From Motacilla alba alba (lineage: Eukaryota > Chordata > Aves > Passeriformes > Motacillidae): 64,000 nucleotides of DNA. Positions 1 through 12,400 of the stretch are shown piece by piece (positions within the stretch are counted from its first letter, which is position 1; each line of letters begins with the position of its first letter). The notes under the pieces are model-generated. The model did no database searches. It worked only from the letters and a program-made list of their open reading frames with translations, and was not told where the DNA came from. The translations under genes were made by a program, and so were the position numbers. The stretch spans positions 26,068,115-26,132,114 of the forward strand of contig NC_052018.1 of the NCBI RefSeq assembly GCF_015832195.1. Reading direction: 5' to 3'.

Positions 1-3000
1 AACTAAACATGTAAACAAAGTAAACATTTAACTGAGTAACATATGGATGTGCAATGTCTGTTTCCGCCTGAAAATGTAAATTATATTTGTCTTCAGAATA
101 AAATATGCCTAAAATATGAGAACATGTGAATGGTTTTGAGCTATATCTTTTGGTAGCAATATTTACCTGAATGTGCAGGAATTTTCTTTAAGAAAGACAA
201 ATGTTAGATAGATCAAAGTCTCTTTTAGAGACCATCTAAGACAGTCTTTAACTAAACTGGACCAGAGAGTCTTGAATAGAGTGGAAACCTTAGGGCAGAA
301 AATGTCAACACATAAGGACAGAGTGTAGTATCTGATCTATCTTTTTTTTTTTTTTAATTTTTCTTCTGGTTTTAATGTTTGCCTGGCTCTTTCAGTAAAA
401 TAGGCGTATTTAAAGTAGATCAATTTGCCTTGTATTTAGTGGGACATGTGTGTAGTGGGTTTGGTGTTTTTTGGGTTTCTTGGGTTTTTTGGATTTTTTT
501 TTTCCTTTTTCATTCCTTTAGTACAGAAAAAAATGGTGATTTATTCAGTAACTATGTAGGAAAAGTGTCAGCTATACAGCATGCTAGCTATCTAACACAA
601 CAAGATTGCTCATTCACCCAGATCTCTTAAATCTATTAGCCTGACAGGAAAGGTACATGAAAGTTTTCAAAGGCCAAATCACAAAAATTCAAATACAGCC
701 CAACCTACTGAACACTGTCATATGATCTCTGTTGGGCACTAGCCATAAAATGACCTTGGCAGAGCTATTTACACCAATGTTTTGGATGCATGATCTAATC
801 TGGAGCAAATAAAAAGTCATTTATCACATCAGAGTCTGCTTAAGTAATTCCTCTCCTTCCTGGACTTCAGGTCCCACTCAGCAAAGTTCAGAAAACTATC
901 AGGAAGGTTAAATAATTACAGTTTCTGTTACTCAAAGAGAACAAGTTTGTTATAATGAAATAAAATGCTATGTCTGCATTCATGGAAATGAATCAGCTGA
1001 CCAAATATGTTTGCCATAAAGGTTTCATAATTGTTTTAGGAAGACTATCAGAGTATGTGACATCCTACAGAACAAGAATAGGTATGATGGAGTTGTAACC
1101 CATTTAAGTTCTACAGCATTGTAATGCTCTTCCTTTGCTTACTTGAACACCTGACCAAGCATAAACACGTTTAAAGCCAGCCTAAAACACAGGTTTCCTG
1201 ATTTTTACTTGGAGGCTGATGGAATATTCATCATTCTACTAAACATGGCAGTAGAAGTAGCTGCTTCTTAGGTATTCTATAGCAAGCAATACTGTGTGCA
1301 AATATTTGTGAGGAAGTTTCTGTTCAGTGATACAGAAAAGGTTGAAGATTGGTTTTCATTACAAATTGCATTTATTTTTCTACCTAGCAGAAAAATCTGA
1401 GGAAAGTAAACCAGGGAAAGCGACATCTGACTCCAGCGAATTCTCCTAGAAAAAATCAATCTGAATGCCTCTAACACAAGTTCGAAGAATTGCTTATCAG
1501 AAGTTATAAAACATTCTTCTAGTAACCATGTGAGGTTGTGCCAGTTCCAGTAATCACTGTCTGGCACATAAAGAAATCCTGGAGTGATAACTTCTTACTA
1601 GAAAAGCAAACATAACATTTGTAGTCTTTCCCCTGGAAAGTCAGAGCTCATAGTGATTGCAGCTCTGATTGCTGCAAAGGCATGTCAATGAAGAAGGGTG
1701 TGTTTGAGAATTTCCTTCCCACCCCCATCAAAACACTTTTGAGAAATCCAGTTAAGAAAATCCAGAAGAAAAAAAAAGCATTATGTATTACTTTAACTCA
1801 ATCATATTCTGTTCTGTTTGTGGCAAACTCTGACACTGTTTCCTTTCTAAGTCTTGAATTTCTTCCCACTGACATCTCCTGGACAGAAAAAAATCTGTTC
1901 TCCGTACTCAGGCCAAGAAAAATTTGCAGTTATATGAACAGAGGAAAGGAGTTTAGCTTGCAGCGACTGGAGATTATTCAATGGGGAAAGGAAAGACAAA
2001 AAAATGGTGGGGATTATCTGGAGGGGATAGAGAAGACTTATCAGAATCAGGAGAGGATTCCAGCGTAATCTGCTCCTTGTATTAACAACATGTGCAATCA
2101 CTTGTACTGGCAGTTTGTTTGCTCTGATTTTTCACATTATCCAGGGGCTATGTGTGTGAAGCTGTGGGTATGTATTTACAATGGTTAGTGAGTAACCTTG
2201 CAATATCTCGGGTGACACTATCCTCCAATCTCTGATTCCCATTCATTATGTGGTAGAGGTTTGTGACAAAAAGTATAAAGCCCGTGGAAGCAGTGCATGT
2301 GCTCAGGTCTGCTCCTCCTGTATTAATGTAGTATTAGAGGATACATGCTGTAATTTCCAACCTTCAGAAAGGACTAGAATTCCTAAACACAAACTGCAGT
2401 TTGACATGTACACACACAAGCAAAAAAACCCTGAAACAAAACATTAAATGAAACAAGCAAACTTCTGTTCATTTCTGGTTTAAAATGTTTTTGCTAGTTA
2501 ATTAATTTGAACTATGAAAAACAAGTAATATACTTTAATGAGTTTTTCCATTGATTGTGTGCAGCAGTAAATTCCTGCATGTATATTTAATATCTATTTA
2601 CTTGAATTACTCTATTTAATACATGTTTATGTGAGAGGTTTTTAAATGAAGTTGCTGAGAAATTTAATATACTGAAAAAAGACTTTTCGTTAGACATGTC
2701 ACCGTTTTGAAAAGCATTAATAACATTAGAATTACTGTATGCATCAGATGAGCAAAATTATTATGATTATTATTGTTAAACTTGTCACTAAACATGGAGG
2801 TTATCAATTATAACTGTTATAATCTGGCTCCCACATCTTATTTACATTAGCAAAAGAGAAAAAGAGACAAAAGAACTGATGCTGGCTGCTGCAGCTGCTG
2901 TGGTCCATGAGAAAGCACTACTGGCCTTCAAAATGCACGGGTTCCCAAACACCCGTTCGCTTCCCAGGGCTTCTCAAATGCTTCCCTCACCCACTTCTGT

Positions 3001-4602
3001 GACAAAACAAGGTCACCTACAAGTGTATTTTCTATTGAAAAAGTGTGTTATTATGGCTGCTGATCTCTGACATACCAAGATTTTTTTCTGCTTCCCCACC
3101 TGCCTACTGACACTGCTGTCCTTCAGCATTTCTGACATCTTAAGAAACAGCCTATTCTTTAAACCCTCGTCTCAGCACAAATTTGTGGAGACTTGCTGTT
3201 CTTTCCCTGTTCTGTAGAGCACATCAGTTCTGACAACGACAGGAGCTGGCATGACCCAGGCACAGAGCAACAAAGCAATAACTTGCTGATGGTGCTTGTG
3301 AAGTTGTGTGAGTCCTGCTCCTTCGACTATTTAGAGGACACAAATGCAGCCTCCTGTTTCTCTCTTAAAAGCTGCAAGAAAATGAGGCCAGAGGTATCTT
3401 GCAGTTCTCAATCAGAAAACCACCACTTAATACATGAAAGGGACTGATAGTAATAACAAGTATGCAACTGCACTAAGAGATGGAGGCATGATGGTCCTAG
3501 AAGCCAGACTACAAGGATGGCAGAAGATTGGGATGGCAGACAAAATATTGGAGCTTCTGTCCATAATTCTGAGCCATCATATGGTAGAATTAAAGCCAAA
3601 AGCAAGCATGAATTGTCAAACAAAAAGATCTGTAGCAAAATGGAGGTGGTAACTGCCATCCAGTTCTGCCAGCTCACCTCCTGCAGCCCCTGCCATCACA
3701 CTGACATGGTGGTGTCTGTGGCCATGACCAGCGCTGGGGCTGTGAGCTCTCTGTAGCATAAAAGAGGCACAGGGCTCTTCCTGAACTGCCATGCATCTGT
3801 CTGTCCCATGGCCAGATGGCAAGAGTGTGAAGCCTGTAGCTTGGTGAAATGATCTTGCTATTTATAGCAGTATGTAGTGCATGACACTACATACTTAGTT
3901 ATTTAGGGTCTACAATAAGGGTAAACAGGACTGAAATCTGACTGTTTGTCTGAAGGTCAAAGAAAGGGTAGGCACTTAAATTCTGTGCTAATCAAACCCC
4001 CAAACTATTTAAGATACTAGCTGAAAAGCATACATATATTTACATTCAACATGACATGATGTTAAAAACAGAAGAAAAAGCAGAGAGGAAAGAAACAGAT
4101 GGTGTACCAAACATCACAAGCAAGTAAACAAGGAGTCATAAGAAACAAAGTCACCACAAAATCAAGATCTGTCAAACAAGTACTGACCTTAGCAAAGGCA
4201 CACTTGGGCAGACACAGGCATCTCAGTGCCACAGGGCACATTACTGAGACAAAGGCTTTGTCAGGCTGTCACTGCGTCACAGTGACCCCAGCAGCACCTG
4301 TTACACTATCTGCATCCTCCCCAGCAGCTGCTCTCTGCCACTGCCATTGTCTGACCTGTCCATCTGCAACAAGTCTGGCCATGGCTTTTGCAAGGCCATA
4401 GCTGTGTGGGAATAATTTCTCCTTCTTTTTCCAGGCTCACCTGCTCATCCTGAGATCATTCCTTTCTCAGTTCTGGTAATTTTAAATATTATTCAGCTTT
4501 CATGTTGTTTACTAAAGGAAAGAATTAAACATTCTTTCTACCTCCATGGCATCTACGGTGGACACGGAAGAGCACCACTGAGATCAGTGAAATCCCACAT
4601 AC
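1..4602. other. Intron sequence, no gene recognised
   Basis: AT-rich unique-looking DNA that would lie in the KHDRBS2 intron downstream of the recognised exon. It has a poly-T tract near 342-355 and two GC-richer patches at about 3640-3830 and 4190-4410. The open frames here, the longest 128 codons at 1682-2068, show no recognisable domain and look like chance. A small hairpin at 3869-3895 is listed separately. Confidence 0.6.
3869..3895. repeat. Short perfect inverted repeat (11-bp arms)
   Basis: The arms agtatgtagtg and cactacatact are exact reverse complements separated by a 5-nt loop (catga). The stem is too short for a typical pre-miRNA, and no function is assigned. Confidence 0.6.
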
Positions 4603-4607
4603 ACCAC

Positions 4608-5641
4608 TGTATTGGGTTTGGCATGGCCAAGCTTTGGTACTGGGAGAGGCTACAGGGGTGGCTTCGGTAAGAAGCTGCTGAAGTTTCTTCCATGTCCATC
4701 AGAGCAAAGCCCTGGTAGCTCCAGAGACAGACATGCTGCTGGACAAGGCTGGGCACACCAGAAATGATGGTAATACCTCTGTGATAAGGTATTTAAGAAG
4801 AAGGGGAAAAAAAAGTTATTGCTAAGATATAATTGTGGCCAGAGAAGAGCAGAGTGAGAATATGTGAGAGGAACAGCTCTACAGACTCCAAGGTCAGTGC
4901 AGAAGGAGGGGCAGGAGGTGCTCCAGATGTCAGAGCTGAGATTCCCCTGCAGCCCCTGGTGCAGCCCATGGTGAGGCAGCTGTGCCCCTGCAGCCCATGG
5001 AGGGCCACAGGGGTGCAGAGACCCACCTGCAGCCTGGGGAGGAGACCCATGCCAGAGCAGGTGGGTGCCTGAGAGGAGGCTGTGGCCCTGTGGGATCCTC
5101 TCTCCACAGGTCCTGGCAGGGACCTGTGGAGAGAGGATCTCATACTGGAGCAGGCCTGAAAGACTGCAGCCTATGGAGCAGTGACCCATTTTGGATCAGT
5201 TTGTGCAGAACTGTCTCTTGTGGGACGGACTCACATTCAAGAAGCTCATGCAGGACTGTCTCCTGTGGGAAGGCCTTACACTGGAGCAGGGGAAGGATGC
5301 CTCTCCCTGATCAGCAGCAGAAACAACCTGTGATGGACTGACCACAACCCCATTCCCTGTCTCCCTGCACTGCTGGGGGGAAGAAGTAGAGCTGGGAAGG
5401 AAGGGGTGGGAGGTAGGGGTTGTTAAAGTCCTATTTTGCTTCTCATTATCCTGCTCTGATTTTGTCAGTAATAAATTCAAGTAATAGCCCTAATTCTAGT
5501 CTGTTTTGCGTGTGATAGGGTTTGGTGAGTGATCTCTCCCTATCCTCACCTCACTCTCTGTTATATTTTCTCTGTCCCATGCAGCTGCGGAAGGGAGTGA
5601 TAGAGAGTTGCATTCAGCCCTGGCAACTACAAGCAACTACA
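4608..5641 (+). mobile_element. Solo LTR of an avian endogenous retrovirus, copy 1
   Basis: This 1,034-bp LTR begins TGTATTGGGTTTGGCATGG and ends CA. It is flanked by a perfect 5-bp target-site duplication, ACCAC, at 4603-4607 and 5642-5646. It has a TATA-like tatttaag at 4790-4797 and a polyadenylation signal AATAAA at 5470-5475. Its GC-rich middle carries repeated 'cc(c)a..ctggagcagg' subunits. A second full-length copy lies at 40587 and a truncated one at 9044, so this is a repeat family. It resembles the large LTRs common in songbird genomes; I cannot assign a subfamily name. No gag, pol or env sequence flanks it, so it is a solo LTR from recombination. It is antisense to KHDRBS2. Open frames inside it are not genes. 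Confidence 0.9.
5094..5139. repeat. Perfect 20-bp hairpin inside LTR copy 1
   Basis: Positions 5094-5113 and 5120-5139 are exact reverse complements over 20 bp, with a 6-nt loop (tggcag). The right arm looks like normal LTR sequence. The left arm has no counterpart in the other full-length copy, so it probably arose by local template switching. Confidence 0.9.
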
Positions 5642-6120
5642 ACCACTTACAGTGGAGGATGGTGCCATTGCACCACAGGACTTGGAGAAGAAACATGGCA
5701 TCCAGGTATTTCAGCATGGATGAATCACCATTCTTGTGGGAAAGGACAAGTGAAAGGCAATGTAAAAGAAAAAGGGTTCCTGAGGATAGTTTAATATTAA
5801 CAATCTTTCTGAAGACTCCTTTTTCTAAAGCTTGCTTTATTCTTCCATAAAGATTCATCCATTTTTGTGTCCTGGAAAAACAGTGGACGCAATAAGGATA
5901 ATATGTTGTTTCTGCCCAGTATATCCTTTTCATCTTTACTAAAGAGTAGCTTTTTTCCCTCAAGATAATGGATAAATGACCTGCCAATAGTCAACTTGTT
6001 GCTAGGTCTACACCCTTGTCTTAAAAGCATTTTAATAAGTCTATTATTTTTTTCATAGTCATCCATTTTTTTTTTCATAGCTATTAATCTTTTTTCCCCT
6101 GCCTAAGTAGGTCACTTCTA

Positions 6121-6148
6121 TCATCATCATCATCATCATCATCATCAT
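6121..6148. repeat. (TCA)9 microsatellite
   Basis: Nine uninterrupted TCA units plus one T. Trinucleotide repeats of this kind are usually length-polymorphic. Confidence 0.95.
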
Positions 6149-6232
6149 TATCTGCTGTGTCTGTCTGATCTCATTTGTCCATGGACACTGTTTCTTACAA
6201 AAGACTCTCTGCTGCACTTCAGCAACAGAAGG

Positions 6233-6292
6233 TTTTGATAATCTACCCATCTTTTTGATAATCTACCCATCTTTTTTTGATAATCTACCCAT
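6233..6292. repeat. Three-copy minisatellite, about 20-bp unit
   Basis: The core ttttgataatctacccat occurs three times in direct tandem at 6233-6250, 6251-6270 and 6271-6292. The copies differ only in the length of the leading T run (4, 5 and 7 T). Confidence 0.95.
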
Positions 6293-8333
6293 ACTGCTCA
6301 TGAATGAGGCAACATGGCAAGAGGCACTGCTTATTTTAGCATCTCACACAATATACTATACTCAGTAGTAGTCCCTGTCCTCCTTGAAAACTATTAATGT
6401 AAGACTGACAACAGAATTGCAAGTCATTCCAAAGAAAGGAATTAAGCATAATGTTGTTTCTTGCTCTCTTTCCTCTTTTGATGAAACTTTCTGAGTTGTT
6501 ACCACAGATTCTTTTCTCAAAATTTGAGAAGGCCCTGAAGTAGATATATTAGGCCCCATTATAGCAGAAAAATCATTAGTTAACACAGATCTTTCTCATA
6601 CATTTATTAGTTGAAGCTTTTTCATTATCAGTTGAGGTCAACAGACTGAACAAGTGGATCATATTAGCCACTTAGAAAGCTTTTTATATTTCAAGCTCTT
6701 GTACCTAATTTATCCTCAAACTCCCTATGAAATAGGCACAGTAATTAAGTATGATTATGCTACTTTTCCTAATTAGGTAGCAAGTGGCATCAATGTTAAA
6801 TATATTCCATAAGTTTATACAGCAAATCAAAAGCAGAAATTCTGACCTGACCACAATGTTTAACTACAAGCTTCTGGGCATCTGGGAAGTTACCTAAAAG
6901 TTCATGGGCAGCTGATTTGGCTTTTCTTTATGAAGAGAATATATGGACATCAGGACTAAAAGAGATAAACCAGCATCACCATTAGCACCCCCTTCAACAT
7001 GCCAAAATTTGACAGTCAAGTGATACAGAACCCCTATGGGATCATTCTACTCTTTCCTGCATCCAAACCATCCATCCAATCCATTCCAAATGCATTAAAG
7101 AGTTTACCCCTGCATATACAAAATGCAAAAGATGGACAAGTTTAAACATATGTAGCACATGTACAAATGCAAAATGCATTATTTTATTCCTACTAATTAT
7201 TACAGCAGCCTTGTTTTCGCCTTTTTTTAGCATACTTATAAAAAAGTACTAAGAGGCTTGAAACAGAAAGAGGAATCTGCTTACAGAAGCACAGATTAAG
7301 CATCACTTTCTGCATTGAACATTGGGTCAAAGATATCATTAGCATAATTGCAGAACAGCCAGTGAAGCTTTCAAAAATGTGAGTAACAGCATAAAGGGCA
7401 AGCACATTATTTATAAATTAATTTCCCCTGGCCCTGAAGAGAATAATCATAAAGGGCTAATTTTTCTCTTCTTTATTCAGTCGTATCAGTTAAAATATCA
7501 GTTTGCAAAGCACATAAAGTTTCAGCTGGATCCAATAGAAATAGAGCATTCCTTGCTCTCTTGGACTTTACTCCCTAGTTTCTATTAGCTCATTAGTAGG
7601 TCTAAAAGCCAACCAGCATTTCCAGACTTAAGCTTTATAGGGAAACTTTTCCAGATCTCACTTTGCTGAATTCTGGGAGGTTGTTGTCTGATTCACACAT
7701 CAGTCACAAAGATGAGCACAGAAAATTTTTTTCTCAAGAGCAGGAGAAAGAGCACATCTAACATCTCAATAAAGTGTAGAAATGAAAAAAAAAAATTTCT
7801 TAGAAGAAATGGCCATCCTACTTTCTACAATTCTATGTTTTCTTTTTAAACAAAGTTATGAGTTAGCCATTTGTTAAGGAAATGAACAATCAGGAAAAAA
7901 GTTTTGGGACATTTGGACCCAAATTTGTTACATCAGTTATTTCTAACGATTCAAGAGAGATGAGTGACTGAGTTACAAGGCTAAGTTGAAGAGACAAATT
8001 TAAAGTAGGGTACTTATTTTTAATGATATATCCTAGACAAGTGATTCCAATTATGTTACTATATGATACATTAAATGATGATAAGGAAAATCAATTTTGA
8101 TAGCATTATTAGTCTCACTTATGTGAAGACATCAACTTCCTCTATTAAGCCACACCAGCTGGAGGCCAAAGAAGCCGAGGATATGTGTTATCAAACACCA
8201 AAACACAAGCTAAGCATCTTCAAACTCAGTTCCTGAAAGTCTTCATTCCCTCTGTGGTCAGTCTAATGATTAGAGATTTAAATTGCACATTTACATAACA
8301 CAAACAGATCTGCTTTCTTTGGGGATAGTGAAA

Positions 8334-8373
8334 GAGGAGCAGGAGGAGGAGGAGGAGGAGGGGAAGAAGAAGG
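8334..8373. repeat. AGG-rich polypurine microsatellite
   Basis: An almost pure purine strand of AGG units runs on into GAA units. There are at least six uninterrupted AGG units from 8341. Confidence 0.9.
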
Positions 8374-8920
8374 GTTGAGTTTCTAATTGGTATCACCCGG
8401 TGATGGGATCTATTTGCACACCAACCCTGGCTTTCCCCTCCTCTCCTAGTGGAGGGTGCTCAGTCCCCTGGGGGGAGATGGTGAGACTGCTGGCACACAG
8501 CTCCCACCACTGGGTGCCGGTGTCCCGGTATGAAAGGAGGGTGTCTACCTTTGCTGCTTACTAGCTGTCTTTAATGAAATGTGAAAGAGAAGACAGGAGT
8601 TTGGTGTTAGGGCATTCAAATCATCTGCCCGAGTTTTGATATGTCAATGGCCTTTATTTTTAAGGTCTAAAACATGGACATTCCAATTTCTCTGTTGACA
8701 TTCCATTCATTATTTTCATCATCAATCTTTAAGACTGAAATGTTATCCATACTCTTTTTCTCACATGAAGAACCTTTGTTCACAGTAAGACAGTGTAAGC
8801 AAGAAGCTCCTGACTTTTGTTTGGTAGTCAATCCTTCTCTGTTGCTACCTAATTTCCTTCAGAGGTATCTAATATCTGTCAGAGGTAATTTTTAGCCTTA
8901 CTTAAAAAGTACTTCTGAAG

Positions 8921-8969
8921 ACAACAGGTCATTAGCTTCTAATGACAACATGTCATTAGCTTCAGAATG
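8921..8969. repeat. Direct tandem duplication of 24-25 bp
   Basis: The sequence acaaca(g/t)gtcattagcttc appears at 8921 and again at 8945. The units end ..taatg and ..agaatg, so the copies are nearly identical. Confidence 0.9.
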
Positions 8970-9043
8970 TTCTAATTAAACAGACAGGCATGGAATTTAA
9001 GAAACATCTGTGTAGGCCAGTATGCTTTCAGACTGCCTTATAG

Positions 9044-9446
9044 GGCAGAAATCCACCTGCAGCCCCTGGAGGGACCACACACTGGAGGGGGAAGGTGTTT
9101 GAGGAGTCCTCCCACTAAAGAGGAAGGAAAAACAGAGAGAACAGGTGAAGAACTGATCATGACTCCCATTCCCCAGCCCCCTCCTGCCACTGGGGGAAGG
9201 AAGAAGAGAATTCTGGAGTGAGGCTGAGCCCAAGAAGAAAGATGAGTGTGTTAAAATTTGATTTTTATTTCTCACTATCCTACTCTGATTTGACTGGTAA
9301 TAAATTAAACTAATCTCTCCAAGTCAAGCTTCTTTTGCTCATGACAGTAACTGCTGAGTGATGTCTGCCTGTCCTTATCCCAACCCAGGAGCCTTTTGTT
9401 GTATTTTCTCTTCCCTGTCCAGCTGAGGGTCAACCCTGCCAACACA
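9044..9446 (+). mobile_element. Truncated LTR, same family as the 4608 and 40587 copies
   Basis: About 400 bp matching the 3' half of the LTR family. It runs from the repeat-rich 'ccacctgcagcccctggaggg' region through the tctcactatcctactctgatt motif and an AATAAA at 9299-9304 to the terminal ...aacaca. The 5' half is missing, and a short piece between agctgag and ggtcaaccc near 9425 also appears deleted. It retains motifs, such as 'gaggagtcctcccactaaagagg', that are less clear in the two longer copies, so it may be a different subfamily. Plus strand, antisense to KHDRBS2. Confidence 0.8.
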
Positions 9447-9451
9447 ATCCT

Positions 9452-12400
9452 GTATAGACTAAAGTAATGGATGAGGTGGACAATGGGTGGGGAAGAGTTT
9501 CTGTGGACAATACAAATTTCCTTCTCTTCACACAAATATTCAGTGAGGAACTGCTCCCTCATTAAAAAAGACAAACCAAAAGTGCTACAAAAATAAGAGT
9601 AAGTTTTATTTAAATAATTTTAAGAATGACAACTTTGTGCTTATGAGTGTCTTCTGAATTCCCCTCTTCTCAAAAAGCCTGTAATTTAGGCACAATCATT
9701 TCACTCAGACTCACCCACCACTGGCCAACAGTAGTACCAAGAAAATGTACAGATTATTCTAATTAAGTTACCCATAATGCTAACAATTAATCATTTAGAT
9801 CACTGCTGCTTGATAACTGACTGTAATTTTTCTGATAAAACTGTAAAACATAGGAGATTTATGGATAGAGCAACCACAGGCTAAGCAGGCCTGACATTGG
9901 TTTAAAAATATGAAAATAATTAGAAAAAATATTCTCCATGCCCTATTTCTTTTGGCACAAAAATGCAGGAAAATTAGTCTGTGTAGTTAGTGCCAAGCTG
10001 GATAGATTTGAATGCTACTTCCAAAATGAGGTATGGAGTTTATGACAACCATCTGCTGAGCTCTCTATCTAATCCTGCCCAAGTGAAATTAAAATATTGA
10101 TCAAAACAATTTCTTTGCAATACTGGAAAATTTAACAGTAGATTTGTTACCTACACTTGAATATTACAACATCTGCCTCCTCTCTATAAACTGTAGGTGA
10201 TAAAACAAGACTTTTGTACACATAAGATAAAATCTACCCTTTTCCTTTCAGTTTTCTAGAACATTGAAAGGCATAGACACCAAAATTGAGAGGAAGACAG
10301 AGTTAGCTCTAAAATTGTAGCTATAATCCTGACCTTTTTTTGGTTTATCTGATCGTGAAAGCAACAAAACTTCCTACGTTTTCTTTTCTTCTTTTTTTCC
10401 AAAGTAGCTGTTGATGTTGCCGTCTTCAAACTGCAAGAAGAGCAAACTGCAAAAAAGGAAACACCATAGCTGAAGCCACAGCTTTCCTGCTGGAGCTTCT
10501 GCCCTGGGAATGTGAGATCAGCTTGGTCGATGGAATTTAGAACCAATTTTCTATATATGTATGTGAATCATCAGTCCATATACTAGGAGATGAGTAGAGC
10601 ATTATGGAGAAGTGAAGGGATACACTGCTCTTTCTCTTGTGCTAATACAACCTGCAGATAAGAATTTAATATCCCCTAAGATGAGGACTACTCTCTGAAT
10701 ATATGTTTTATTCTCAGGATTAAAATGTTTGACAACCTTAGCTAAAAGTAAATATTATCCTTACCAATTAGAATTTATTGAAATTCCTCGACAAGAGAAT
10801 TCCTGTACTTTGGTTTATGCTTTCATTATTTTTTACATATTTATAGTAAGTAATGAGGTCAGAGTGGAAGGGTCAGCCTACCAAAATTCCTGGCTTCATC
10901 ATCTTGTTAGAGCTTCTTTCTTTTCTCATTTGGGGAATGTTTTCAGTTTTTTTAAGCTTAAAACACAGCAAGTAGAATAATGAAATACCCATCTGTATTT
11001 CTGGACTACTATACAACTCCCACAGTTCTCTATAAGCAACTGGGGGTGAAGCTCTCCCAAAGTGGCGCAGCTACAGAAGGAAAGTATGAGTTAATAGCTG
11101 TCATTGTAAAATGATAAAAAAGAAGTTAGGTTTCTTTTAGATGTGTCTAAGTAGTTTAATAACTATGAATATATTTAATGAATTAAAATGTATTTAGGAA
11201 TTGCCAGAGAATAGAGTGAAGTTGCTCACTTACAAGAGAACTGCATATCCCTACAGTTCACCCTCACAATTACTTTATCCAGCACTCCCCAAGGGATTTC
11301 CCAGCTGCCACGAGTATTCTGACAACACTGTAAATAAAAAGTTTTGGATGACTACTGTACGTTCTCCTCTGGTCTTAAATGCAATATTTAATAATTTTAT
11401 ATTAATATAAAATTGCTAAAACAAATAATAATATATATTTAGAAAAGTACACAATAAATATTGAAAAAGATAAGAATGAGGTTTACAAAAATAATTAAAT
11501 AATTTGACCATGTAAATCCTGAATAAGGAACTATAATACAACAAACCTCACCCCACCACTTCCCACACCCCCAATGCAAGCAGCAGATATCAGTCAATTA
11601 AGCTAGCAAGAGTGAGGCTGAACAGGTGAAAGAAAATATTTTACTCAATAGGTAGGGAATTTCTGGAACTTTTCTTCACAGAAACACACAGAGGCACACA
11701 GTGTCTGTGGACTAAAAATGGGATAAGGTCATAAACAATTTGGAGTTGTCATTAATAACTCTGCTGAAATCTGGACTGGCTTATTTCTTCAGGATGCCCA
11801 CAAAAATTCAAAACAGTACTGTCAGTAACTGAGCATAGGAATTACTTTAAACTTGCATTTCGTTTGCTTCTTCAATGTAACAGCATTTTCACAAGCTACA
11901 GACAAAAACAATACAGTCAATTTAATATCTGTAATTTGGATTTTGCCATATACTATTCTTATAATTCTTTTACAAGGCACACAGATTGTTTTCAAAAGAA
12001 CAGTCAGCACTGGCCTGGGGAGAGAGATTACCTGCATTACACTTCCATCATTAAATCTCACAAAGTTATAATTGGCATGTTTGCATGCCGAGTGTTTTTC
12101 TATTGATGGTGCTACTCAAAGGAAAAAAAAATTCAGAGCAATTAAAATCAGGAAAAACTCCAGTTTTCTAGGAGGCTTTTCTTTTTGAGTGCTGGAACTC
12201 CCTATCATGCCTTCAGTAGTTTCCATTTCAAGCATAATGCTTCATCCTTCAAAGGCTTTTCTACTACTTCCCTTGACTTTTTTGCAATGAGCTAAATTAC
12301 TAGGAACACTGATGTGTTTTAACAGCCTATGTAGCAGGGAGAAGAAAGAAAAAGTTGCAAAATACCACATTTCTACACTTTTCCATATGAAAAAAAAAGT

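Larger units (their letters stand above)
5647..9043. other. Intron sequence with short tandem repeats, no gene recognised
   Basis: AT-rich DNA holding a TCA microsatellite, a 20-bp minisatellite, an AGG-rich purine tract and a 24-bp duplication, all listed separately. The segment at about 8390-8540 is GC-richer, with a palindromic atcacccggtgat, but no coding signal is seen. A methionine-run frame on the minus strand near 6059-6250 is only the microsatellite translated. Confidence 0.6.

Noticed and set aside
1682..2068. 128-codon plus-strand frame
   Set aside because: It has lysine-rich low complexity and no recognisable domain, and it overlaps an open minus-strand frame. It is best explained by chance.
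4650..5341. Open frames of 79-179 codons on both strands
   Set aside because: They lie wholly or mostly inside solo LTR copy 1 and have equivalents at the same places in copy 2. They result from the GC-rich LTR body, not from a gene.
6059..6250. Minus-strand frame with a run of methionines
   Set aside because: The methionines are the TCA microsatellite read backwards; no gene.
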